This document shows positions 1 through 7,372 of a stretch of DNA of 32,409 nt, piece by piece. A model generated the notes under the pieces. The model worked only from the letters and a program-made list of their open reading frames with translations. It did no database searches and was not told where the DNA came from. The DNA is from Streptomyces adelaidensis (GTDB taxonomy: Bacteria > Actinomycetota > Actinomycetes > Streptomycetales > Streptomycetaceae): the NCBI RefSeq assembly GCF_016598475.1, contig NZ_JAEMUX010000089.1, positions 1 to 32,409 of the forward strand, given 5' to 3'. Both the position numbers and the translations under genes were made by a program. The stretch's first letter is position 1; every line of letters begins with the position of its first letter.

Positions 1-356
1 CCGCCAGCAGTCCGAACCCCCGCCACGGCGCCGCCGCCGTCGAGGACGACTCGACCAACGCGTCGCTCGGCGCGCGCCGGCTGACGACGCTCCTCACCCG
101 GCTGCGGCAACTGCTCGCCGTGGAAGCCGTGGTCGCCGCGCAGGCCGTGGATCTGGCGGCGCCCCACGTAGTGGGGCGGGGTCCGGCGTTCCTGCACCGC
201 GCGATCAGGGAAGTTGTTCCCCGCCTGGACGACGACCGGCCCTGCGGGGTGGACGTGGAGGCGGTGAGCCGCGACATCCTGGGGTCCGACGGCGTCCGGC
301 GCACACTGCGCGCCCTGATGGGGGCTGCGTCGGGCTCGGTGGGAGGAACGTCATGA
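1..356 (+). CDS. Aromatic amino acid ammonia-lyase, C-terminal part (gene starts before the window)
   Basis: The frame is open from the first bases to the TGA at 354-356. Only about 117 C-terminal residues are present. They start with a segment of the type VEDDSTNASLGARRL, followed by an amphipathic helix with LLAVEAVVAAQAVDL. This matches the end of the MIO-containing lyase superfamily (histidine, phenylalanine and tyrosine ammonia-lyases), where an E-D pair (QEDHVSM in histidine ammonia-lyase) precedes a long helix ending in A-Q-A-L-D. The MIO triad Ala-Ser-Gly would be upstream, so substrate cannot be told. Members deaminate an aromatic amino acid to an acrylate and ammonia. The stop codon overlaps the ATG of the next gene in an ATGA, which implies co-translation with the amidohydrolase. 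Family assignment is fairly firm; the subtype is unknown. Confidence 0.72.
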   Translation, partial: ASSPNPRHGAAAVEDDSTNASLGARRLTTLLTRLRQLLAVEAVVAAQAVDLAAPHVVGRGPAFLHRAIREVVPRLDDDRPCGVDVEAVSRDILGSDGVRRTLRALMGAASGSVGGTS

Positions 357-1273
357 CCAACTGCGACGTGCACCAGCATCTGTGGACCCCTGCGCTGGTG
401 ACGGCCCTGCGGTCGCGCCGCGAACCACCGTTCCTGGACGGCTGGACCCTGTACCTGGACGGGGAGCCCCCTTACGGGATCACGCCCGCCGACCACGACG
501 TCGCCCGGCGCGCGGAACTCGCCGCCACCGACGGCCTCGGCCGGGCGCTCGTCTCCCTGTCCTCCCCGATCGGCGTGGAGTGGCTGCCCGCGACACAGGC
601 GCGCCCCCTGCTCGACGCCTACCACGAGGGCGCGGCCGCGCTCCCCGAGCCGTTCGGCGCCTGGGCCGCCGCCTGCGTCCGGGACGTCGACGCGAAGGCG
701 ACCGCCGAGGACCTCGACCTGGGCTTCGCCGGCCTCCAGCTCCCGGCGAACGCCCTTGCCGACGCGGCCGGTTACGCCCACTGCGCCCCGCTGCTCGACC
801 TGCTCGAAGAGCGCGGCCTCCCGCTGTTCGTCCACCCCGGGCCCGCGCCCGGCGGATCCGGGGGGCCCGGCTGGTGGCCCGCGATGGTCCCCTACGTCCA
901 GCAGATGCACTCCGCCTGGTTCGCCTTCCGCGCCTTCGGCCGACCGCGCCATCCCCGGCTACGGGTGTGCTTCGCCCTACTGGCCGGGCTCGCCCCGCTG
1001 CACGGCGAGCGCTTCGCCGCCCGGGGCGACGGCAGCGACACCGGGCCCGATCCGGACGTCTTCGTCGAGACCTCCTCCTACGGCCCGACCGCCGTCGACG
1101 CCGTGGCCCGCGCCCTCGGCGTGCAAGCCGTCGTCCAGGGCTCGGACCGCCCCTACGCGGAGCCCCCGCAACAGCCCGGCCACGGCCTGGGCGGAGCGGC
1201 GGCGTACGCCTTCCGCATCGCCAACCCCCGGCGGCTGCTCACCGGGAAGGAGTCGTCATCCACCCGGGAGTGA
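353..1273 (+). CDS. Metal-dependent amidohydrolase (TIM barrel)
   Basis: A 306-aa protein beginning with CDVHQHLW, the strand-1 metal-binding H-x-H of the amidohydrolase superfamily. LFVHPGP (about 160-166) provides the strand-5 histidine region, and VVQGSDRPY (about 263-271) holds the C-terminal aspartate in the G-S-D context. This pattern fits the ACMSD-like or 'amidohydrolase_2' group of C-C and C-N bond hydrolases and decarboxylases. The ATG overlaps the TGA of the lyase gene by 4 bp, so both are probably made from one mRNA. It may act on a product of the lyase, but that is inference from position. The substrate is not recognisable. A second, more typical member of the superfamily lies at 20535-21581; the two share the D-V-H-Q-H start. 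Confidence 0.85.
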   Translation: MTNCDVHQHLWTPALVTALRSRREPPFLDGWTLYLDGEPPYGITPADHDVARRAELAATDGLGRALVSLSSPIGVEWLPATQARPLLDAYHEGAAALPEPFGAWAAACVRDVDAKATAEDLDLGFAGLQLPANALADAAGYAHCAPLLDLLEERGLPLFVHPGPAPGGSGGPGWWPAMVPYVQQMHSAWFAFRAFGRPRHPRLRVCFALLAGLAPLHGERFAARGDGSDTGPDPDVFVETSSYGPTAVDAVARALGVQAVVQGSDRPYAEPPQQPGHGLGGAAAYAFRIANPRRLLTGKESSSTRE

Positions 1274-1315
1274 AGTCCCGGGCTTGCACGACGGGCGCCA
1301 CTGACTGAGCAAGCC
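1263..1315. terminator. Hairpins between convergent genes
   Basis: Two stems lie side by side. CCCGGGA (1263-1269) pairs with TCCCGGG (1276-1282) over a 6-nt loop and spans the amidohydrolase stop codon. GGCTTGC (1281-1287) pairs with GCAAGCC (1309-1315). There is no U-run, as is usual for terminators of high-GC actinomycetes. They sit between the ends of the amidohydrolase and the convergent P450 gene and could stop transcription from either side. Confidence 0.5.
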
Positions 1316-1355
1316 GAGGGCGGGGTTGTCGCGTCGGTTGTGCAAGCGCCGGGTC

Positions 1356-2774
1356 TCAGCGGCCGGGGCGGATCAGCCCCGTCAGATAGCGCCACAAGGA
1401 CGAACGCTGCCGGGCGGACGGATCCGGTGCCACCGGCCCCACCGCCTCCCCCACCGGCTCCAGATCCGTGCTCTCCCACGGCGGCCGCTCGGGCGTCGGC
1501 GCGCGTTCGTACCGTACGGGGAGCGAGCGCAGGCCCCGCATGAAGGGGGAGGAGCGCCAGGGCAGTTGGTCGACGGGCAGGGCGAGGTCCAGGTTCGCGA
1601 AGCGCTCGAAGAGACGGCCCACTCCGACGGCCGCGACCGTCGAGGCGAGTTCGCGGGCCGGGCACTGGCGGGGGCCCGCGCCCCAGGACAGGTGGGCCCG
1701 CGTACTGACCGTGGTGCTCGGCGCCACATGGTCGGCGAAGAGCGGGTCGGCGTGGGCCGCGGCGGAGGAGACCCAGACCGGGTCGCCCGCGCGGATCGTG
1801 TAGTTGCCCAGCCGGGTGTCCTCGGCGGCGAAGCGCGGCACGAAGTTCACCAGAGGCGGCTTGCGCATGACAACCCGGTTCATGGCCTCCCGGACCATGC
1901 CGGCGGAGAGGCTGGCCCGCACACTGTCCTCGCCCGAGAGGACCTCGACGACCGTGTTGGAGATGAGGATGCCGACGTGGTCGGAGGTCATGCCCAGCAG
2001 CATGAACAGCTCACGGGCCAGCTCGTCGAGCGAGAGGCCCGGGTGGGCGGCCAGCAGATAGGAGGGGAAGTCCTCGCCCGGTGTCTTCAGCTTCAGCTCG
2101 GCCAGTTCCGCCAGCGCGCCCAGCAGCCGGTCCAGGGCGGGCCCCGCGTCGGGACCCGCGTCCAGTACCCGCCACATGTCCATCAGGGCGTCGTCGCCCT
2201 GCGATCCGGGGAAGCCGAGCAGATGGCTGGCCACCATCAACGGCAACGGCCGGGAGAACTGGGCGGACAGGTCCGCGAGACCCGTGCCGCCCGCCTCGCC
2301 CATCAAGGTGATCAGTTCGTCGGCGTAGGCGGTGACGGCCGCCTTCAGGCGCTTCGCCTGCGGGTTGCGCGGGTCCTGGAACGGCCTGAGCGCCAGGTCC
2401 CATGCGGTCCGCAGCGCCGGGTAGCCGGGGCCGCCCTGGATCAGTACGTGGTTGACCTCCAGGGACGGCCCGAGCGGCCAGTCGGCCGGCACCCGGCCCT
2501 CCGTACGGGCCCGCCAGTTCTCCAGCCCCTTCGGCCACCCGCCGTCGTCCTGGAGCACCTGGAGTGCCTCCCGGTACCCGAGGACCAGCCAGGCGGGTAC
2601 GCCCAGCAGGTCGACCGGCGCCACGGGGCCGTGCCGCTGCCGCAGCCGCTCGTACACCAGCGAGGGGCGCGTCTCGTAGTCACGGGTCAGCAGCGGCTCA
2701 GGAGACATCGTCTCCAGCCCCGTGTCCCGCAATTCCACGGACCCGCCCTCGTCCGTCTGGGTTTCCCTCACCAT
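1356..2774 (-). CDS. Cytochrome P450 with non-canonical K-helix (CYP157-like features)
   Basis: The start is the ATG at 2774, preceded by GGAGGGG at good spacing; an upstream GTG at 2807 has nothing comparable. This gives 472 aa. The heme-binding loop is LSWGAGPRQCP with the axial cysteine near residue 371; Trp replaces the usual Phe. The I-helix reads LLGMTSDHVG (about 259-268) instead of the usual A-G-x-E/D-T. In the K-helix the residues in register with EXXR, judged from the following PP and the PRFAAED strand, are R-V-V-M (about 300-303), so the conserved Glu and Arg are missing. Streptomyces CYP157 proteins are known to lack EXXR. A Pro-rich tail of about 45 residues follows the usual P450 end. 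No ferredoxin or conservon genes are nearby. Substrate unknown; cytosolic by sequence. Confidence 0.9.
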   Translation of the reverse strand: MVRETQTDEGGSVELRDTGLETMSPEPLLTRDYETRPSLVYERLRQRHGPVAPVDLLGVPAWLVLGYREALQVLQDDGGWPKGLENWRARTEGRVPADWPLGPSLEVNHVLIQGGPGYPALRTAWDLALRPFQDPRNPQAKRLKAAVTAYADELITLMGEAGGTGLADLSAQFSRPLPLMVASHLLGFPGSQGDDALMDMWRVLDAGPDAGPALDRLLGALAELAELKLKTPGEDFPSYLLAAHPGLSLDELARELFMLLGMTSDHVGILISNTVVEVLSGEDSVRASLSAGMVREAMNRVVMRKPPLVNFVPRFAAEDTRLGNYTIRAGDPVWVSSAAAHADPLFADHVAPSTTVSTRAHLSWGAGPRQCPARELASTVAAVGVGRLFERFANLDLALPVDQLPWRSSPFMRGLRSLPVRYERAPTPERPPWESTDLEPVGEAVGPVAPDPSARQRSSLWRYLTGLIRPGR

Positions 2775-2820
2775 GCCGCCCCTCCGACACTCCCTGTACC
2801 GGCGCACCTTCAGTCGGTAG

Positions 2821-2858
2821 CCGGAACGGTGGGGACCCTACCCCAGGGTCACTTCCGG
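2821..2858 (-). terminator. Nested inverted repeat downstream of trpF
   Basis: CCGGAA (2821-2826) pairs with TTCCGG (2853-2858). Inside it GACCCT (2834-2839) pairs with AGGGTC (2845-2850) over 5 nt. It lies about 80 bp past the trpF stop and about 50 bp before the P450 start on the same strand. It could terminate trpF transcripts or be part of the P450 promoter region; both are inferred from position. Confidence 0.4.
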
Positions 2859-2937
2859 GGGAACGGCGGGCATCACTACTCACAGCTCCGTCCTCACGAC
2901 CCACAGCCGTGGTCCTGGTGACTTCGGCGGTGACCAG

Positions 2938-3558
2938 TCAGTTCCCGGTGCGGGCGGCCTCGATGAACGCCGTGATCAGCGCGGGGTCCTTGACGCCTCG
3001 GCTCTGCTCGACGCCGCTGGAGACGTCGACGCCCCAGGGGTGGGTGGCGGCGACGGCGGCGCGCACGTTCTCCGGGCTGAGGCCGCCGGCGAGGAGCCAC
3101 TTGTCGCCGGGGGCGGCCACTGGTTCGCTCGTCCAGTCCCAGGCGATGCCGGAGCCGGGGACGGGAGCGTCGACGAGGAGCATGTCCTCGCCGAACTCCC
3201 CGCAGCGCGGCACCGAGTCGCCGAACGCGGCGGCGCGGATCAGGGTCCAGCCGCCCTTCGCCAGGTCGGCGTAGTAGGCGCGGTCCTCGGGGCCGTGGAG
3301 CTGGACGGCCCGGATTCCCGAGTCCGTGGCCAGGGACCGTACGTCGGACAGCGGTTCGTCGCGGAAGACGCCGACCGTCAGGACGTGCTCCGGGACGCGA
3401 CGGCTCAGTCGCGCGGCCGTGGCGGCGTCGATCCGGCGCGGGCTGGCCGAGAAGACGAACCCGACGGCGTCGGCGCCGGCCTCGACGGCCGTGTCGACGT
3501 CCTGCTCGGTCTTCAGACCGCAGATCTTGACGAAGAGGGAATCAGTGGAGTTGCTCAC
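2938..3558 (-). CDS. trpF: Phosphoribosylanthranilate isomerase
   Basis: This 206-aa (beta/alpha)8 barrel catalyses the Amadori rearrangement of N-(5-phosphoribosyl)anthranilate to CdRP in tryptophan synthesis. Family hallmarks occur in order: KICGL with the catalytic base Cys13, GFVFSASPR (33-41), AVQLHG (84-89), LLVDAP with the catalytic acid Asp130, LAGGLSPENV (156-165) for phosphate binding, and GVDVSSGVE (176-184). Length is normal for TrpF. The GTG at 3558 is the only start that keeps the first beta strand; its ribosome site is weak. No other trp gene is present here. It stands alone 76 bp after a PucR-type regulator gene on the same strand. Most Streptomyces have no dedicated trpF because the dual enzyme PriA does this step, so its presence is notable. 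Confidence 0.93.
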   Translation of the reverse strand: MSNSTDSLFVKICGLKTEQDVDTAVEAGADAVGFVFSASPRRIDAATAARLSRRVPEHVLTVGVFRDEPLSDVRSLATDSGIRAVQLHGPEDRAYYADLAKGGWTLIRAAAFGDSVPRCGEFGEDMLLVDAPVPGSGIAWDWTSEPVAAPGDKWLLAGGLSPENVRAAVAATHPWGVDVSSGVEQSRGVKDPALITAFIEAARTGN

Positions 3559-3634
3559 CGCCCCAGCCTGCCGTATCGCCGCCGGAGGCGGGACGGCGCC
3601 CACCTGCCTCCGCCCGCCACCTCCGCCCGCGCGG

Positions 3635-4921
3635 TCAGCGCCACGCTCCCGACAGGTGCCGCGCGACGACCGCGCCGAGGGTGCGCACACCCCGGGTCGA
3701 GCCGGGGTCGAGGCCGGTGAGTTCCCGCACCCGGCGCAGGCGGTAGTCGAGGGTGCGGGTGTGCACGTTGAGGGCGGTCGCGGTGACGCCCCGGTGCATG
3801 TCGTGGCGGTAGTACGCGTCGAGGGTCGCGACGAGGTCGGGGCCGGAGTCCAGGTTCCGGGCCACCGTGCGGAGCCATTCGTCGACGAACGGCACGTCCG
3901 CGACGGCGAGTTCGACGAACACGTCCGCCAGGGTGTGCGGTCGCGGCCGGGCGGACGGTGGGCGCAGCGGGGCCGCCCGGCTGATCCGCCGGGCCCGGTC
4001 GAGGGCGTCGGCCAGGCCGGACAGCGGTGCGGTGGCGGTGCCGACGGCGCAGGGCCGGCCGAGGGCGAGGGCGAAGTCACGTACGAGTTCGGGTAGGTGG
4101 GCGGGGATGAGCTCGGGCAGGAGGTCGGGGACGAGGTGCGGCGCCGCGGTGCCCGCGAGCGGAACCAGGGCGATCAGCTCACCACTGCCGTCTCCGTGCT
4201 CCGGGCCCCATACGACCGGCACCTGATGGCTCTTCACCAGAGTCTCGATCTCGTTTTCCAGGAATCGGTCGACGGTGGGCCGGTCCGGTAGGCGGAACAC
4301 CGTCACCGCGCAGTAATCGGGCAGTTCCAAGTCGACGGCCGAGGCGAGTTCCGCGGATATCGGATCTCCGTCCAGCAAAGACCGGGCGAGCAGGGCGACC
4401 TGCTCGACATAGGGTATTCGGCGGCGCAGTACGCGCACGAATCCCTGGCGGTAGGCGCCGATGCCGCGATCGCCCTGCGGGGCGAACCAGGTCATCATCC
4501 GCATGAGTTCGTCGACGCCGCCGCCGCGCTGGGCCTCGGTCGCCTCGTTGATCTCGCGCAGCATGAGCGCGGTGTGCACGCGCAGCACCTGCTGCCGTCC
4601 GTCGAGCGACATCCCCGCACCGGCCCGCAGTTCCCCCATGGACGCGATGTAGCCGAGATCGTCATCGCTCAACTCACCGTTGTGCGGCGATAGTTCGACC
4701 GTGCGATGCCGTAACCACATCGAGTGTTCCAGCGTCTCGACCCGAGCCCGGGGGTCCTTGTCCAGGAACCCGAACTCCGGGATCTCACGCGTGTACGTCT
4801 CTACCTCCCGTCGGGCGTTGGTCGACACCTGACGGGCCAGTTCGGCGAAGAGGCTCCCCATGGAGGCGAGCATGTCATTCCGGACGAACGGGGCGACAGT
4901 CGAGATCCGGACGGCGTTCAT
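3635..4921 (-). CDS. PucR/CdaR-family transcriptional regulator with a TTA codon
   Basis: A 428-aa regulator. The C-terminal part contains the PucR-type helix-turn-helix: a segment around residues 365-425 with LDAYYRHDMHRGVTATALNV, then HTRTLDYRLRRV, the family signature. The middle part (about 185-330) resembles the degenerate GGDEF-like domain of CdaR/PucR proteins. The N-terminal half is helical and may sense a ligand. The ATG at 4921 follows a GTG at 4924; GGAG lies very close to both, so the start is not certain. Codon 70 (4712-4714 on this strand) is TTA, the rare leucine codon read by the developmentally regulated bldA tRNA in Streptomyces; I saw no other in-frame TTA in the genes of this window. 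It is divergent from the DUF4394 gene and upstream of trpF; either could be a target. Confidence 0.88.
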   Translation of the reverse strand: MNAVRISTVAPFVRNDMLASMGSLFAELARQVSTNARREVETYTREIPEFGFLDKDPRARVETLEHSMWLRHRTVELSPHNGELSDDDLGYIASMGELRAGAGMSLDGRQQVLRVHTALMLREINEATEAQRGGGVDELMRMMTWFAPQGDRGIGAYRQGFVRVLRRRIPYVEQVALLARSLLDGDPISAELASAVDLELPDYCAVTVFRLPDRPTVDRFLENEIETLVKSHQVPVVWGPEHGDGSGELIALVPLAGTAAPHLVPDLLPELIPAHLPELVRDFALALGRPCAVGTATAPLSGLADALDRARRISRAAPLRPPSARPRPHTLADVFVELAVADVPFVDEWLRTVARNLDSGPDLVATLDAYYRHDMHRGVTATALNVHTRTLDYRLRRVRELTGLDPGSTRGVRTLGAVVARHLSGAWR

Positions 4922-4959
4922 CACTCCGCATAAATCGGCGGCAAGTATGCCGACAGGGT

Positions 4960-4979
4960 TTTTGTCACCATGTGCAAAA
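4960..4979. promoter_or_regulatory. Imperfect palindrome in the PucR/DUF4394 divergent region
   Basis: TTTTG (4960-4964) and CAAAA (4975-4979) flank CAC (4966-4968) and GTG (4972-4974), giving an AT-rich dyad of about 20 bp. It lies 38 bp upstream of the PucR start in the 272-bp divergent region and is unusually AT-rich for this genome. It could be a binding site for the adjacent regulator. No convincing -35/-10 pair was assigned in the rest of the region. Confidence 0.35.
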
Positions 4980-5193
4980 TTCTCGGATCGGGGCGTTCCC
5001 CTCCCGGCTTCCGCTTGTGGAGGAGTCGTAAAGCAGCCTTAATGAGAACCGCCTAGACGCCCGTGGGGGAAGAGCGGGGCAATCATTCCGGCACGACTCC
5101 GGAAGGGCTCCGGCAATCAGTACGGGCGCGGGTACGAAATTCCTCAGCCGGGCGCCACACGATGGCGCTCGCCCAAACGGGAGGGAAACCCCG

Positions 5194-6069
5194 ATGAAAG
5201 CAGGCACGAGAAAGAGAATCACGGCGGCGATGGCGGTCGTGGTCACGTCGACGGCACTCATGCTCGGTATGCCGGGCACCGCTTCGGCCGCCCCCGCCGC
5301 CGTCCCCAGTCTGCGCGCGTTCGGGATCAGCGGCGACGGCACCCTCATGGCCACGTTCACGACGGACAGGCCGGACGTGCTCAACTGGGTGCGGGTCATC
5401 ACCGGGCTCAGCGGCGACACGGCCCTGGTCGGGATCGACTTCCGGGTGCAGGACGGCCTGATGTACGGAGTGGGCAACAAGGGCGGCATCTACACGATCA
5501 AGACCCCGCCGGCCACCACGGACGTCGTGGTCACCAAGGTGTCCCAGCTCCAGTACGCGCTGACCGGCACGCAGTTCGGCGTCGACTTCAACCCGGCCGC
5601 CGACCGCCTCCGCGTGATCAGCGACAACGGCCAGAACCTGCGGCACAACCTCAACGACCACACGACCATCCAGGACGTGAACCTCACCACCCCGCCGACC
5701 GAGGGCACGACCAAGGGCGTCACCGCCGCCGCGTACACGAACAACGACCTCAACGGGGCCACGGCGACCACGCTGTTCGACATCAACACCAACAGCGACC
5801 AGGTCGTCATCCAGTCCCCGGCCAACAACGGCACGCTCGCCCCCACCGGCAGCCTCGGCATCGATGCCCAGCTCAAGGCCGGCATGGACATCTACAGCAC
5901 CCTGTCCGGCGGGAAGACGGTCGACAACGCCGCCTTCGCCTCCCTCACCCCGTACGGCGCGTCCACCCCCTCCCTGTACAGCGTCAACGCCTTCACGGGC
6001 GAGGCGACCTTCATCAAGCAGTTCCCGCTGAACATCACCGACCTGGCCATCTCCCTCACCGGCAGCTGA
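5194..6069 (+). CDS. Secreted DUF4394 domain protein
   Basis: A 291-aa exported protein. It begins with a positively charged n-region (MKAGTRKR), a hydrophobic core (about 12-26) and a signal-peptidase I site of the A-S-A/A-P type near residue 33. The mature part matches DUF4394, a beta-propeller-like domain: repeated segments such as LVGIDFRVQDGLMYGVG, GVDFNPAADRLRVISDNGQN and NLTDL-type strands, ending in ITDLAISL. Function of the family is not known. The ATG follows GGGAGGG at 8 nt. It is divergent from the PucR regulator and is followed by a strong hairpin, so it is probably a single-gene transcript. No cell-wall anchor is seen, so it is likely released or loosely attached. Confidence 0.85.
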   Translation: MKAGTRKRITAAMAVVVTSTALMLGMPGTASAAPAAVPSLRAFGISGDGTLMATFTTDRPDVLNWVRVITGLSGDTALVGIDFRVQDGLMYGVGNKGGIYTIKTPPATTDVVVTKVSQLQYALTGTQFGVDFNPAADRLRVISDNGQNLRHNLNDHTTIQDVNLTTPPTEGTTKGVTAAAYTNNDLNGATATTLFDINTNSDQVVIQSPANNGTLAPTGSLGIDAQLKAGMDIYSTLSGGKTVDNAAFASLTPYGASTPSLYSVNAFTGEATFIKQFPLNITDLAISLTGS

Positions 6070-6091
6070 CCCCCCGCCCATCGGCTCACCC

Positions 6092-6127
6092 CTCGCCGCG
6101 GCCCGGCCACCTCCGGACCGCGGCGAG
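6092..6127 (+). terminator. Terminator of the DUF4394 gene
   Basis: CTCGCCGCGG (6092-6101) and CCGCGGCGAG (6118-6127) form a perfect 10-bp GC stem with a 16-nt loop, 22 bp after the stop codon. A short T-run (CTCTTTT) occurs about 20 bp further on. Confidence 0.7.
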
Positions 6128-6212
6128 TCGGTCCCCACCGACGGCTCTTTTCGGACTTTCCCCATGGCCGCCCCCCGGGCACGGCGTGAGCGGTCCATGA
6201 TCCCCCTATGCT

Positions 6213-6228
6213 TCTACATGCCTGTAGA
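6213..6228. promoter_or_regulatory. BlaI-type operator upstream of the Spo0M gene
   Basis: A perfect dyad TCTACA-TGCC-TGTAGA, 85 bp before the ATG of the Spo0M-family gene. The 6-nt arms and 4-nt spacer are identical to the two dyads in the blaI/terD divergent region (9617-9632 and 9663-9678). TACA/TGTA arms are characteristic of BlaI/MecI/CopY repressor sites. The nearby BlaI-family protein is the obvious candidate to bind here. Confidence 0.65.
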
Positions 6229-6312
6229 GGCAGCATGCCCGTACAGGCGACAGCCCCCACGAAGCACGCGTAAGACACGCAACGCACGTACGTTTAAGGA
6301 GTGGACGCCACG

Positions 6313-7296
6313 ATGGTGTTCAAACGACTGCTCGGTTCGCTCGGCGTGGGCGGTCCCACGGTCGACACGGTCCTCGAACCGGGCGCGGTCCGCCCCGGTG
6401 GCACACTGACCGGCCGGGTCCATCTCAAGGGTGGCGACAGCGACTTCGAGATCGACCACATCACCCTGGAGCTGGTGGCCCGGGTCGAGGCCGAGCACGA
6501 GGAGGGCGAGAGCGAGGGCGTCGCCGTCTTCGACCGCTCCACCGTCGGCGGCGGCTTCCGGCTCGCGGCGGGCGAGGTGCGCGAGATCCCGTTCACCATG
6601 GCCCTGCCGTGGGAGACCCCGATCACCGAGCTGTACGGGCAGAGCCTGGGCATCGTGCTCGGCGTGCGCACCGAACTGGCCGTGGCCGGCGCGAAGGACA
6701 AGGGCGACCTGGACCAGCTCAGCGTCACTCCGCTGCCCTCGCAGGAGGCGATCCTCGAAGCCCTCGGTCAGCTCGGCTTCGGCTTCAAGTCCGCCGACCT
6801 CGAAGTCGGCCGGATCCGCGGCACCGGCCAGCGACTCCCCTTCTACCAGGAGATCGAGGTCACCCCGGCCCCGCGATACGCCCACCAGGTCAACGAGATC
6901 GAGCTGACCTTCCTCGCCACCCCGGCCGGCCTGGACGTCGTCCTGGAGGCCGACAAGCGCGGCGGCCTCTTCTCGGAGGGCCACGACACCCTCACCCGCT
7001 TCACCGTCTCCCACGACGAAGCCGCCCACCAGGACTGGAACACCCTGGTCGACGGCTGGATGCGGCAGCTGGTCGGACAACGGGCCGCGTACGGGTCCGA
7101 CTCCCCGTACGAGCAGGGGAGTTCACACGGCCACGGCGACGGCCATCGCTCCGGCCCCGGCATGGGCACCGCCGTCGCGGCCGGTGCGGCCGGGCTCGCG
7201 GTCGGTGTGGTGGGTGGCATGGTCGCTGCCGAGGTCGTGGACGAGGTGGGGGACTTCTTCGAGGGTGACGAGGAGGAAGAGGAAGAGGAGGGCTAG
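6313..7296 (+). CDS. Spo0M-family (sporulation-control) protein
   Basis: A 327-aa protein. The start ATG at 6313 has AAGGAG at 6296-6301; an in-frame GTG at 6301 overlaps that ribosome site and is unlikely. The N-terminal 240 residues match the Spo0M arrestin-like beta-sandwich: VFKRLLGSLGVGGPTVDTVLE at the start, a GGTLTGRVHLKGG turn, VREIPFTMALPWETPIT, LGVRTELAVAGAKDKGDLD, and VEVEAD-like strands. A Gly/Ala-rich hydrophobic stretch (about 285-305) and a Glu-rich tail (EGDEEEEEEEG) follow, as in many actinobacterial members. In Bacillus, Spo0M influences sporulation; the role in actinomycetes is unclear. A TCTACA-N4-TGTAGA dyad upstream suggests control by the BlaI-type repressor at 9197-9583. 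Confidence 0.87.
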   Translation: MVFKRLLGSLGVGGPTVDTVLEPGAVRPGGTLTGRVHLKGGDSDFEIDHITLELVARVEAEHEEGESEGVAVFDRSTVGGGFRLAAGEVREIPFTMALPWETPITELYGQSLGIVLGVRTELAVAGAKDKGDLDQLSVTPLPSQEAILEALGQLGFGFKSADLEVGRIRGTGQRLPFYQEIEVTPAPRYAHQVNEIELTFLATPAGLDVVLEADKRGGLFSEGHDTLTRFTVSHDEAAHQDWNTLVDGWMRQLVGQRAAYGSDSPYEQGSSHGHGDGHRSGPGMGTAVAAGAAGLAVGVVGGMVAAEVVDEVGDFFEGDEEEEEEEG

Positions 7297-7304
7297 CGGG
7301 CCGT

Positions 7305-7344
7305 GGTGGGCCGGGAGACGGCGGTCGGTGTCTCCCGGCCCACC
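7305..7344. terminator. Bidirectional terminator between the Spo0M and LCP genes
   Basis: A perfect 15-bp stem: 7305-7319 pairs with 7330-7344, with a 10-nt loop. It fills the gap between two convergent genes and should work on both strands. Confidence 0.85.
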
Positions 7345-7372
7345 CGGGTCACCGCGGCCCTTCGGGACACGG

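Noticed and set aside
1326..2921. Long open frame of 531 codons on the plus strand
   Set aside because: Antisense to the P450, Arg/Gly/Pro-rich with no family pattern; produced by the high third-position GC of the real gene.
5889..5903. TCTACAGCACCCTGT as a further BlaI-type site
   Set aside because: Wrong spacing, incomplete second arm and inside the DUF4394 coding region.
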